DNA from: Clostridium sp. JN-1 | GTDB taxonomy: Bacteria; Bacillota; Clostridia; Clostridiales; Clostridiaceae | Direction: 5' to 3' | DNA: 64,000 bases | Assembly (NCBI RefSeq): GCF_003718715.1 | Contig: NZ_CP033465.1 | Coordinates: forward strand, 1,302,001-1,366,000 | In this document: one piece after another, positions 29,029-38,337 of the stretch | Position numbering within the stretch: position 1 is the stretch's first letter | Layout: every line of letters starts with the position of its first letter | Position numbers and translations under genes: made by a program | Notes under the pieces: model-generated | The model's database searches: none | Told to the model about the DNA's origin: nothing | What the model saw: only the letters and a program-made list of their open reading frames with translations

Positions 29029-30711
29029 ATGTTGGTTGTACTAGGATATATACTAGCAATTATACTTGTAAGTAGTTTAATTTCTATGTTTTCAAGTTTT
29101 AGATCTGATAGTGAACTTAAAGAGAGAATAAGAAAAAATCTAAATGCAGAATCTAATGAAAAATATAGTGAAGATGATTTAAAAAGTGCAGCAGAATATT
29201 TTAATAATAAGAGGAAGTTAGAAAAGCAGAGGTTTTTTATTGATGAAATAACGTGGAATGATTTGAATATGGATAATATATTTAAAAAACTAAATAATAC
29301 TGAAAGTAGTCCTGGGGAACAGTATCTGTATAACATGTTAAGAGAACCAGTATATGATATTAAAGAACTCAGACGCAGAGATAAACTTATAAAGTTTTTC
29401 CAAAGTAATCAAGAAAAGAAAAAAAGGATACAGTATTTACTTGCTAAGCTGGGAAAGAATAGGGCTTGTTTTATAACAGATTATTTTTATGATGAGGATA
29501 AAAATAGAAAGTCAAATTTAAATTATTATAGAATTTTATCAATAATTCCATTTTTGGGTTTAGGCGCAGTTTTATTAAGTCCTTATATTGGTCTAACAAT
29601 ATTTGTCGTATCCATTTGTTACAATATATATGTATGTTATTGTAGAAAAAATGAAATAAAACATAAGTTTGCTGCTTTTATGTACATACTTAAGACATCA
29701 AAATATGCAAATGCTATTTTAAAAGAGAATATTGATGAACTTAAGGAATATAATGAAGCCTTGAGTAAAGCTATTAAAGAGCTGAAAAGTATAAATAGAT
29801 TGTCATTTATGGATAGAAATAATGGAACTGATGTTGGAATAATTTCAGATTATGCGAGCATGGTTTTTTTGACAGATTTAATAAATTATGAAAAGATGTC
29901 AAATGCCCTTATAAAAAAGAGCAGAGAGTTTAAAACAATATTTGAGATACTCGGCATTATAGATAGCTGTATGTCTATTGCAGCTTATAGAAATAGGATA
30001 AAAGATTATGTTATACCTGAGCTTACTAGATGTAGTAAAAAGAAGGAAAGTGTAAATGTATTTAAAGATATAAGACATCCACTTATAAATGAACCTATTC
30101 CAAACTCAATAGAAGCTTCAGATTCTATTTTAATCACAGGTTCGAATGCATCGGGTAAATCAACCTTCTTAAAAACGGTAGCCATAAATATAATTTTAGC
30201 TCAGACAATATATACATGCCTTGCTTCTAAATTTAAATGCTGCTTTTTAAAAATATATACATCTATGGCATTAAAGGATGATATATTCAGTAATGAAAGT
30301 TATTACATTGTTGAAACCAAATCACTTAAGAGAATAATTGATAACTTAAATAGCGATATACCTACTATATGTTTTGTAGATGAAATTTTAAGGGGAACCA
30401 ATACTGTAGAGAGAATTGCAGCTTCTTCACAGGTACTAAAATATTTAACTTTAAACAATTGTGTTTGCATTGCAGCAACTCATGATGTAGAACTTACTCA
30501 TATACTTGAAAAGTATTTTACAAATTATCATTTCCAAGAAAATATAGAGGATAACAAAATAAGATTTGACTATAAAATCCACAGCGGCAGATCTACTACC
30601 CAAAATGCAATAAAGCTTTTAGGAATATTAGGATATAATGATACTATTGTAAACAGGGCACAAAACAAGGCAAATAAATTTTTGACTCAAGGCATATGGG
30701 AACCAGAATAA
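29029..30711 (+). CDS. MutS-related ATPase with N-terminal membrane helices
   Basis: A 560-residue protein. The N-terminus is a membrane helix (about residues 1-20), and two further hydrophobic helices lie near 170-210. The C-terminal 200 residues are a MutS-type ATPase: GSNASGKST at 371-379, then FVDEILRGTNT, a Walker B with the MutS DEIxRGTxT form, and ATHDVEL. The mismatch-binding and connector domains of MutS are absent, so it is not a mismatch-repair MutS. The family is common in Firmicutes and has no settled role. The start at ATG 29029 has AAAGGAGGG 8 nt upstream; an upstream in-frame start lacks one. Confidence 0.85.
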   Translation: MLVVLGYILAIILVSSLISMFSSFRSDSELKERIRKNLNAESNEKYSEDDLKSAAEYFNNKRKLEKQRFFIDEITWNDLNMDNIFKKLNNTESSPGEQYLYNMLREPVYDIKELRRRDKLIKFFQSNQEKKKRIQYLLAKLGKNRACFITDYFYDEDKNRKSNLNYYRILSIIPFLGLGAVLLSPYIGLTIFVVSICYNIYVCYCRKNEIKHKFAAFMYILKTSKYANAILKENIDELKEYNEALSKAIKELKSINRLSFMDRNNGTDVGIISDYASMVFLTDLINYEKMSNALIKKSREFKTIFEILGIIDSCMSIAAYRNRIKDYVIPELTRCSKKKESVNVFKDIRHPLINEPIPNSIEASDSILITGSNASGKSTFLKTVAINIILAQTIYTCLASKFKCCFLKIYTSMALKDDIFSNESYYIVETKSLKRIIDNLNSDIPTICFVDEILRGTNTVERIAASSQVLKYLTLNNCVCIAATHDVELTHILEKYFTNYHFQENIEDNKIRFDYKIHSGRSTTQNAIKLLGILGYNDTIVNRAQNKANKFLTQGIWEPE

Positions 30712-30741
30712 ATTTACTTTTAGCTCTAGTATCTGCAAAAT

Positions 30742-30761
30742 CGTAATATGCAGATATTGCG
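30742..30761. repeat. short palindromic repeat, copy 3
   Basis: CGTAATATGCAGATATTGCG, the most symmetrical copy: CGTAATAT and ATATTGCG arms around GCAG. Bases 30754-30773, overlapping it, are repeated exactly in inverted form at 38287-38306. Confidence 0.6.
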
Positions 30762-30799
30762 TATCAAGCATTGTTGATAGATATATGCTTTGTAATTAC

Positions 30800-31025
30800 A
30801 AACTTAATTCATACTCCGGGGTATATATGCAGACTTCAGCACGGTAAAAACTTTTAACAAGTCTAAAGCTCGTATTTTGAAAATCTAAAAAACATTAAAT
30901 AAACTCGCAAAGCTCAAACAAATTTAATGTTTTAAGATTTTTCAAAATACTTCACTAAGACTTGTACTAAAAGTTTTTAATGTGCCTACAGTCTGCATAT
31001 ATATCCCTGCGCATGAATTAAGTTT
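30800..31025. repeat. 226-nt imperfect palindrome (giant hairpin)
   Basis: The two halves are reverse complements over about 100 nt each. Matching blocks from outside in: AAACTTAATTCAT (30800-30812) with 31013-31025; TATATATGCAGAC (30822-30834) with 30991-31003; a GTAAAAACTTTTA-like block followed by CAAGTCT; and GTATTTTGAAAA followed by AACATTAAAT. The loop is about 20 nt near 30901-30920. There is no open frame in it. It could be a MITE-like mobile remnant or a structured RNA. It lies about 380 bp from a dead transposase. Confidence 0.8.
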
Positions 31026-31405
31026 TTCCTTATAAGATATATATTAGCTAACAACAATATTTTATATATCAATGTATACAAATACGGATTTAGGTATTGT
31101 TTAAACTTGATTATTTAGATGGCTGATAAAACATGATAAAAATTTAGCTTAAAGGTTAAGAAAACTTTTTGATAAATTATTACAGATAATTATTGATACT
31201 GCTTGACAAAATTTAAAATTCCGATGCTACGCATTTTATTATTGATTTTCTTAAAGCTTCTGTAGCAAATAAAACTAAGTATAAACTTAATGGCCTATCG
31301 ACCTATGGGCTTTTCAGCCTTAGTAAATGTAAGATAAGTATTTATAATTACTTCAACATAATTTACAATATTAATATATACTGGACAGTCAAAACTTCTT
31401 TATAA

Positions 31406-32432
31406 TTAACAAGCCTGTAGATCCTCATAAAATAAAGGTTCTGCTTGCTTGTTCTTAATTATTTTAGTTATGCTTAAACCTGCATTTTTAGCCATAATGC
31501 GAATAATGTTTTTTCGTAAGTAGCATGTTACAGTTGCTTCTGAAACTATAGTTTTTGATGGTGTTCTTAAATATCTAAAAATTTTGTTGTTTAATTCAGT
31601 TGATGAAAAACTTAATGACATTATTTGTAATAGACCCATTGCAATATAGCTACACATAACATACATTTCAATAGCATTTAGTGTAGATATGATTCTTTCC
31701 TTTACCTTTTCATCCTTAACTTTATCAATAGCATCAATTTCATCTTTTTCTTGAATCTATTTAATTTTGGCATTGATTTGCTCCAAAATTGATAACTAAA
31801 AGCACCGATTACTTGTTTTAGTTCACGAAATGTACACTCAATTTTAAAACGATAGATATACAGTCTTATTATTGTTTCCGGATTTAGATTAAGATCTGTG
31901 CTAACCAGTATGGAATTTATACCATTGCACTTAACAAGTACAAAACGCAACTCTTTGTATAATATTTGTCCCCAAAGAAGATTTATACAATAGTAGCTAA
32001 TTTCTTGCTCATTGCCATAAATCTTAACTGTTGTTGTTTTAAAAGATTCCTTTTTCTCTTGAAATTAAGTATTTAATTTAATGGATGTTCCTTTTTAGGG
32101 TGTGGTCCTCGACCACTATATTCACCTGGTTGTTCATAAGCAACACACGATTTCTTAGCTTTTGTTACAATTTCTAGTGAACTACCATTTTCTTTGTTCA
32201 GCTTATTTAAGGCTATAAGTGCAGGAACAGAAAGAAAATACCTATCTAAAAGTAGAATTGGTCTTTCACCTAAAGTTTTTGCGATTGAAAAACCATTTTG
32301 AAGCATTTGAACAATATGAATCTCATATTGTTCGTCCGGCTGTATCCAGCTTCGGATAGTCCTTACACCATCTTGAAGATTGATTAACAGTAGAATACAA
32401 AACATATTTGAACTATTTCCTGCAAGTATCAA
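31406..32432 (-). pseudogene. DDE-type transposase, decayed
   Basis: Three collinear fragments of one transposase: 32432-32073 (contains a LLDRYFLSVPAL block), 32065-31702 (YRFKIECTFRELKQ, the catalytic-glutamate region typical of DDE transposases) and 31666-31406. Between the first two I can read the original frame through a one-base shift in the A-run near 32092 and a TTA-to-TAA-type stop near 32066. The second fragment also degrades near 31750. The N-terminus appears lost. No terminal inverted repeats were identified. The element cannot transpose on its own. Confidence 0.75.
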
Positions 32433-32633
32433 TTTTATTTAATAAATTCCACATAAATTTATAGTTAATATACCACTATTATGATAAACTAAATTTAGTT
32501 AATTCTCTTGGTAGATTTAATCTCCTTTTTTTAGTACGCAATTAAAAGGATACTATAAATATAAACATGAAAAAATCAAGTTTAAAGATAAAGAGCCCTT
32601 TGTGGTTTATGTTTAGATTTAGGGGAAACAGAA

Positions 32634-33317
32634 ATGAATAATACATATAAATTATTTATAATTGAAGATGACAAAGATATGTGTGAAGCGTTAAGTAATC
32701 TTCTAAGCAAATGGGAATTTGAAGTAACTGTATGTAAAGACTTTGAAAAAGTAATAGAGAACTTTTTAGAATACAAACCTGATGTTGTTCTCATGGACAT
32801 CAATCTTCCAGTATGTGATGGTTTCTATTGGTGTAAAAAGATAAGACAAATATCTAAAACGCCAATTATATTTGTGTCTTCAAGGGACAGCAATATGGAT
32901 ATAGTAATGGCAATTAATAATGGTGGAGATGATTTTATACAAAAACCCTTTAACTCAGAGGTGTTAATTGCCAAATTACAAGCTGTTATAAGAAGGACCT
33001 ATGAGTATAAAAATGAAGAAACAAAAGTGCTGAAATGTAACGACTTATTATTAAATTTAGATAACGCAACTCTCATATACAATGGAAATTCCTTAGAGCT
33101 TACTAAAAATGAAATGCTGCTTTTAAAAACTCTTATGGAGAATAAGGGGAAAGGGGTTTCTAGGAGTAAGCTTATGAAAAAGCTTTGGGATGACGATATA
33201 TATGTTAATGAAAATACTCTCACTGTTAACATTAATAGACTAAGAAATAGGTTGGATCAGATTGGAATAAAAGATTTAATAGTGACGCAAAAAGGTATTG
33301 GGTATATAATATTATGA
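32634..33317 (+). CDS. OmpR-family response regulator (BceR-like)
   Basis: A 227-residue two-component regulator. The receiver domain spans residues 1-120 with acidic residues EDD at 11-13, phospho-acceptor D55 in VLMDINLP and lysine in QKPF. A winged-helix DNA-binding domain follows, ending VTQKGIGYII. Gene order (regulator, kinase, ABC ATPase, large FtsX-type permease) is that of Bce/Gra/Vra modules, which sense and remove peptide antibiotics. Ribosome site AGGGGAAA lies before the ATG. It begins a five-gene cluster running to 38089. Confidence 0.92.
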   Translation: MNNTYKLFIIEDDKDMCEALSNLLSKWEFEVTVCKDFEKVIENFLEYKPDVVLMDINLPVCDGFYWCKKIRQISKTPIIFVSSRDSNMDIVMAINNGGDDFIQKPFNSEVLIAKLQAVIRRTYEYKNEETKVLKCNDLLLNLDNATLIYNGNSLELTKNEMLLLKTLMENKGKGVSRSKLMKKLWDDDIYVNENTLTVNINRLRNRLDQIGIKDLIVTQKGIGYIIL

Positions 33318-33321
33318 TGTT

Positions 33322-33363
33322 AAGCCAACTGTTTAGAAAGAAATTCTTGATAGTTGGCTTTTT
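33322..33363 (+). terminator. terminator-like hairpin between regulator and kinase genes
   Basis: AAGCCAACT (33322-33330) pairs with AGTTGGCTT (33352-33360), 9 bp, with a 21-nt loop and five T's at the end of the right arm. It lies between two genes of one apparent operon, so it may lower expression of the downstream kinase or define separate transcripts. Confidence 0.55.
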
Positions 33364-33384
33364 CTTAAGGAGGGAAAGACTTAG

Positions 33385-34392
33385 ATGAAGATAGTGGATT
33401 ATATTAGAAGCAATAAAATATGGTTAGCAAGCTATATGATAATTTTTATACTAATCAATTGTATATTATACAGCAGCACCACTATAAATAAGAGCTTTCA
33501 GGATATTATATATATGGACATACTTATTATATTAACAGTAATTATAACTTTTATTTATGGTTTAATAAAAGAAAGTCACAAATACAATAATATTTTGCAA
33601 GGCAATGAGAAGTTGGATAAAAAAGAAAAAGATTTTCATTTAAAGGTACTTTCAAATATGCTGGAAAAACAAAAGCTAGAACATTTAAAGGTGGAAGAAA
33701 GCTTAAAAAGCAATATAAATGATTTTGAAGATTACATTACAAAATGGGTTCATGATATTAAAATAAATATTGCTGTTGTTTATCTATTATTAGAAAACTT
33801 GGATGAACATGAATCAAAAAAGATAATATCTGAAATGAAACAAATGGAGTTTAGTGTAAATCAAGTGTTGTATGTCACAAGGGCAAATAATTATAATTTG
33901 GATATAAAAAGTGAACAAACAGTTGTAAAGGATGAAATTAGAAAGGCAATAAGGGAAAACGCAGAGTTTTTTATGAATAAAAATATTGAAATAACGGTGG
34001 CGGTTAAAGAATTTAACATAATAAGTGATAGAAAATGGATTCAATATATCATTTCTCAAATTATTAATAACAGCAGCAAGTACACTAATGAAAATGGACA
34101 ATTACATATCTTTAGTAAAGAGGACAGCAAAGCTTATTATCTACACATTAAAGATAATGGCATTGGGATTCCCAAAGAAGATATAAATAGAATTTTTAAT
34201 AAAGGTTTTACTGGAAAGAATGGAAGGATTAAAACTAAATCTACTGGCATTGGGTTATATTATGCAAAAAAGATGTGTAATAATTTAAATATAGATTTAA
34301 AGGTAGAAAGTGAAGAGGGGCAGTACACTGAGTTTATTTTAAGTTTTTATAAGCTGGCAGATTACTTCAATGTTACATCGATGTCACAATAG
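33385..34392 (+). CDS. intramembrane-sensing histidine kinase (BceS-like)
   Basis: A 335-residue kinase. Two membrane helices (about residues 12-32 and 44-62) are joined by a very short outside loop, the hallmark of Bce-type kinases that detect the transporter rather than the drug. The phospho-acceptor is H123 in KWVHDIK. The ATPase domain has NNSSKYTN (N box), DNGIGIP (G1) and TGIGLYYAKK (G2). It is preceded by an AAGGAGGG site and followed 74 nt later by the ABC transporter genes it presumably monitors. Confidence 0.92.
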   Translation: MKIVDYIRSNKIWLASYMIIFILINCILYSSTTINKSFQDIIYMDILIILTVIITFIYGLIKESHKYNNILQGNEKLDKKEKDFHLKVLSNMLEKQKLEHLKVEESLKSNINDFEDYITKWVHDIKINIAVVYLLLENLDEHESKKIISEMKQMEFSVNQVLYVTRANNYNLDIKSEQTVVKDEIRKAIRENAEFFMNKNIEITVAVKEFNIISDRKWIQYIISQIINNSSKYTNENGQLHIFSKEDSKAYYLHIKDNGIGIPKEDINRIFNKGFTGKNGRIKTKSTGIGLYYAKKMCNNLNIDLKVESEEGQYTEFILSFYKLADYFNVTSMSQ

Positions 34393-34466
34393 AAACTAAT
34401 TTGTAACCTAAATAGATGGAAGAAGGTTTCAGTACGAATTATACTATAGATATGAGGTGATAACAG

Positions 34467-35231
34467 ATGAAAAAAATTATAGAGGTATCAAGGTTAACTA
34501 AGGATTATGGAAGATTAACCAATAAACATAAGGTGTTAAAAGAAATAGATATAGAAATTAATGAGGGAGAATTTATTAGTATAATGGGACCTTCAGGATC
34601 AGGAAAGACTACTTTTTTAAATATTATGTCCACAATAGATAAGGGAACTTCAGGAAAAGTTATAATTGATGGCAGGGATGTAAACAATCTAAAAGGAGAG
34701 GAACTAGCTGAATTTAGAAGAGATATAATTGGTTTTGTTTTTCAAGATTTTAATTTGTTAGATAGTATGACAATAAGAGATAACATAGCACTACCACTTA
34801 CACTAAATAACGAAAAGTTAGAGATAATATTAGAAAGAACTGATAAACTTACAAAGCTTTTAGGTATAGAAAAACATTTAGATAAATACCCTTATGAACT
34901 TTCAGGAGGGCAAAAGCAGAGGGCGGCAATCTGCAGAGCATTAATTACATCTCCAAAGGTGGTTTTTGCAGATGAGCCAACAGGTGCTTTGGATTCTAAG
35001 GCCTCTGTAGAAGTTCTTGAGTGTTTTGAAAATATAAATAAAACTTATAATACTACAATTGTAATGGTAACTCATGATGCCAGGGCTGCGAGTTATGCAG
35101 ATAGAGTAGTATTTTTGAAAGATGGGAGTATAAGCGGTGAGCTACAAAGCAGTGGAATAAGAAGTGACATGTTTAAAAGGATTCTTAATATGACAGCAAT
35201 AATGGGAGGGGAAAAAGATGAACTGTTTTAA
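34467..35231 (+). CDS. ABC transporter ATP-binding protein (BceA-like)
   Basis: A 254-residue ATPase with Walker A GPSGSGKT at 41-48, the LSGGQKQR signature and a FADEPTGALDS Walker B. The FQDFNLLDSMT Q-loop region is typical of the LolD/MacB/BceA branch. It partners the long permease encoded by the next gene, whose start it overlaps by 14 nt, indicating translational coupling. The pair should act on cell-wall-active peptides such as bacitracin or lantibiotics; the exact drug is not deducible. Confidence 0.93.
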   Translation: MKKIIEVSRLTKDYGRLTNKHKVLKEIDIEINEGEFISIMGPSGSGKTTFLNIMSTIDKGTSGKVIIDGRDVNNLKGEELAEFRRDIIGFVFQDFNLLDSMTIRDNIALPLTLNNEKLEIILERTDKLTKLLGIEKHLDKYPYELSGGQKQRAAICRALITSPKVVFADEPTGALDSKASVEVLECFENINKTYNTTIVMVTHDARAASYADRVVFLKDGSISGELQSSGIRSDMFKRILNMTAIMGGEKDELF

Positions 35232-37125
35232 ACTTTCCTATAAGCTTTTTAAAGATAATATAAGAATATATAAACTTTATTTACTCATTACTACTGTATC
35301 TGTTGCAGCTTTTTATAACTTTTTAGCAATAAAAAATAATGATGCGTTTATATCAATAAGTGAAAGGTTTCAGGCAGCAAGCACAGTTAGTATTTCTTGT
35401 GGATTTATTTTAGCATGTACAGTAATATATTTTATTTTTAATGCGGACAAGTTTTTTATATTAAATAGACAGAAAGAGACAGCCTTATATATGTTAATGG
35501 GGGTTACACAATCAAAAATCAGTCAAGTGTTTGTCATAGAAAGCTTGTTTATTGGATTCTTATCAATATCAAGTGGTCTTGTATTTGGAATAATATTATC
35601 TAAATTATTTTTTATGCTTTTAGCTAAATCAATTCATTTAAAGATTGAGGCACCTTTCACAATATCATTAAATTCTATTTATATAGTAATCTTAGTATTC
35701 CCTTGCATTTTTGCAATAGTAGCTTACAAAAAATATAGAATAGTAAAAAGAAGTAAGTTAATAGATATGATCAATGCTACAAGGAAAAAAGAGGAACTTC
35801 CCAATTTAAGACATTTTAAAGGAATTTTAGGAGTAATATTAATCTTGGCAGGATATTTAGCTGCTGTAATGGTTAAAAGATGGGAAATAGATTTAATGCT
35901 TTCCTCTATAGCAGCTTTGCTATGCGTTTCAATTGGAACTTACTTTTTCTTTGGAAGTTTCATGTCAATAGTTTTTGATAAAATAATGAAAAATAAAAAA
36001 TTAGTATATAAAAAGGTTAGATTATTAAGCATTTCTAATGTGTATTTTAGGCTTAAAGATAATTATAGAAACCTGGCAATGACAACAATGTTATGTGCAG
36101 CAGCAATAACAGCCTTTGGATTAAGTTTATCTTTCAAAGAAATTGCAGAAAGAGAGAATATAAAGGAAGCACCCTATAGTTTTTGTTATGAAACTTATGA
36201 TGAAAATTCAAAGAAGAAAATAGCAGAAATAATTAAAAAAGCTAAAATTAATGAAAATAGATTTATATTAGGGAAAGTTAACTATAAAAGCTATCCTAAA
36301 AAAGTAGATTACAATTATGAGGCAATAATAATAAGCTATTCAACTTTAAAAAAGAACTTAGAATTCTTAAATTATAAGGTGCAAGATACTATTGAACCTA
36401 GAGGAAAAGAAGCTGTTTTCATATCAAGTGCAACAACTTTAGCATCTCCCTTTAACCTTGTGAAAAAAGAAATAGAGATAAATGGTAAGGATTATATTAT
36501 AAAAGTGCAAAAAGATATTCCTTTTACTGGAATTATGGATAAGTTAGGATTAAAAAATATATATGTATTAGAAGATGGCGAATATGAAAAGGTAAAGGCA
36601 GGTTTTAAGGAAAGAGCTTTAAACTGTGTTCAAATAAGGAAAGATCAAGATTTAAACCGGTTAATATATAATATAAGACAAGCAGTATTTTCAGGAACGG
36701 TATATCCCAATATCAATGAGCATACCTGGGACTATTATGCGATTGAAATATTCCATTTTCTTGGTATGGTAATGTCCATAATATTTATACTTTCAACATT
36801 CAGTACAATATATTTTAAAATATTAGAGGATGCATTTATGGATAGGGAGCAGTATATAACTTTGAAAAAAATAGGAATGACTAAAAAGGAAGTAAAAAAG
36901 TCTGTTTATACACAGGTAGCAATATCCTTTATTTTGCCAGGAAGTATAGCAATATTACATAGTATAGTTGCAATGAAGATGTTAGAACAAATAATGAGCT
37001 TTTATTTTAATCTTCAATTAAGTATTTCTTTAGGAATATATTCAATTACAATGATTTTATTCTACATTTTCATAAGTAACAGTTATGCAAATATGGTATA
37101 TGAGGAAGGTGAAAATAATGCTTAG
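35218..37125 (+). CDS. FtsX-type ABC transporter permease (BceB-like)
   Basis: A 635-residue permease, close to the usual BceB length of about 650. Predicted layout: one helix, a group of helices in the first 280 residues, a large extracellular domain of about 200 residues (roughly 300-500), then three C-terminal helices. The extracellular domain is the drug- or lipid-II-contacting part in the family. The gene overlaps both neighbours (14 nt upstream, 8 nt with the downstream hydrolase), so all three should be expressed together. Confidence 0.92.
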   Translation: MNCFKLSYKLFKDNIRIYKLYLLITTVSVAAFYNFLAIKNNDAFISISERFQAASTVSISCGFILACTVIYFIFNADKFFILNRQKETALYMLMGVTQSKISQVFVIESLFIGFLSISSGLVFGIILSKLFFMLLAKSIHLKIEAPFTISLNSIYIVILVFPCIFAIVAYKKYRIVKRSKLIDMINATRKKEELPNLRHFKGILGVILILAGYLAAVMVKRWEIDLMLSSIAALLCVSIGTYFFFGSFMSIVFDKIMKNKKLVYKKVRLLSISNVYFRLKDNYRNLAMTTMLCAAAITAFGLSLSFKEIAERENIKEAPYSFCYETYDENSKKKIAEIIKKAKINENRFILGKVNYKSYPKKVDYNYEAIIISYSTLKKNLEFLNYKVQDTIEPRGKEAVFISSATTLASPFNLVKKEIEINGKDYIIKVQKDIPFTGIMDKLGLKNIYVLEDGEYEKVKAGFKERALNCVQIRKDQDLNRLIYNIRQAVFSGTVYPNINEHTWDYYAIEIFHFLGMVMSIIFILSTFSTIYFKILEDAFMDREQYITLKKIGMTKKEVKKSVYTQVAISFILPGSIAILHSIVAMKMLEQIMSFYFNLQLSISLGIYSITMILFYIFISNSYANMVYEEGENNA

Positions 37126-38089
37126 CAAAATAACAAAGATATTAAGAAGAGTTCTTGCTGTCATATTAACATTGTTAATAGTTATGTGTATAGTAGGTCA
37201 AGTACGAAAATATATTGAAAGGAATGATGTTAAACCTTTAGGTACATTGGTGGAGGTTGATGGTAAAAAGATACATGTATATTCAGAGGGGGAAGGAAAG
37301 AAAACCATTGTTTTAATGCCTGGTTTAGGAAGTACTGCACCTTCAGTTGATTTTAAACCTTTAATTAATGAATTAAAAAATGACTTTAAAGTAGTTGTTG
37401 TAGAACCTTTTGGCTACGGTTTTAGTGATGAAACTTCCAAAGAAAGAAGTGTAGAAAATATTGTAGGTGAAACTAGAATGGCTTTGAAGAAAGCAAAGAT
37501 TGAGGGACCATACATACTTATGCCCCATTCTATATCAGGAGTATATGCTGAGTATTATGCAGCTGTTTATCCTAAAGAAGTGGAAGCAATTGTTATGTTA
37601 GATACAACACTAGTTAAGGCAAGTTTGGAGGAATCAGACAAGGTTGATTTATCCATTGGTAAAAAGCAATTTATGTTAGCAGCTGTGGAAAACTTTTTAG
37701 GCGTTGATAGGATGTACTATAATAGCATTTATAAAGATGAAAAATGCTTTTCGCAAAGTGATAAAAAGGACTTAGTTAAAATGGGAGTTCAAAATCCCTT
37801 TAACAAAACCATGGAAAATGAAGTTACCATGATATTAAAGAATTGTGAAACTGTAAATAAAACTAAAATGCCAAAGGACCTCCCTATACTTAAATTTATT
37901 TCAATTAAATCTATGAAAGATATAAATAATGTGAAGTATACAAATATAATAAATAAAAATTTGGAGGAATTTAAGGAATATACTAAGTTTTGTTACTTTC
38001 CTTTAGAAGGAGGACATTATATTTACTATACAAAATCAAAGGATATTGGAAAAGAAACTAGAGAGTTTTTAAGTAAATATTCTAATTGA
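37118..38089 (+). CDS. alpha/beta hydrolase, membrane-anchored
   Basis: A 323-residue protein with one N-terminal helix (about 10-27) holding a hydrolase domain probably outside the membrane. The nucleophile is S138 in HSISG, the oxyanion region is MPGLGS, and the likely catalytic histidine lies in GGHYIYY near the C-terminus. The start at 37118 has GAGGAAGGTG just upstream and overlaps the permease stop; a longer frame from 37085 would overlap more without a ribosome site. Placement in a Bce-type operon suggests a role in modifying or detoxifying an envelope-active compound, which is inference. Confidence 0.82.
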   Translation: MLSKITKILRRVLAVILTLLIVMCIVGQVRKYIERNDVKPLGTLVEVDGKKIHVYSEGEGKKTIVLMPGLGSTAPSVDFKPLINELKNDFKVVVVEPFGYGFSDETSKERSVENIVGETRMALKKAKIEGPYILMPHSISGVYAEYYAAVYPKEVEAIVMLDTTLVKASLEESDKVDLSIGKKQFMLAAVENFLGVDRMYYNSIYKDEKCFSQSDKKDLVKMGVQNPFNKTMENEVTMILKNCETVNKTKMPKDLPILKFISIKSMKDINNVKYTNIINKNLEEFKEYTKFCYFPLEGGHYIYYTKSKDIGKETREFLSKYSN

Positions 38090-38298
38090 ATGATGTTAAT
38101 TTAAGGTGGAGTAGTGGATTTTACTCGCTGCGATTCGCCTCCACCAAATTCATGAAAAAGGAATGAATCAGTTATATAATTATTTAGACATTTTTAAATA
38201 AAACAATTATTAGAACTTTTGGTGAAGCGGCAGGTTCTTTGAGGCATATATCAGCCGATGCAGTTTGAATTTATTTTCCTGCAATGCAATGCTTGATA

Positions 38299-38318
38299 CG
38301 CAATATATGTAAATTACA
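38299..38318. repeat. short palindromic repeat, copy 4
   Basis: CGCAATATATGTAAATTACA, in the intergenic space between two convergent units (the hydrolase and the leftward kinase). It overlaps the 20-bp segment 38287-38306 that recurs inverted at 30754-30773. Confidence 0.55.
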
Positions 38319-38337
38319 AGTTCTAGTTATAGTATAT

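Larger units (their letters stand above)
30712..31405. other. 694-bp non-coding region with repeat copy 3 and a 226-nt hairpin
   Basis: No open frame of interest. It contains the third copy of the palindromic repeat (30742-30761), a 20-bp segment that recurs inverted at 38287, a very long imperfect hairpin (30800-31025), and AT-rich DNA leading into the decayed transposase. Confidence 0.6.
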
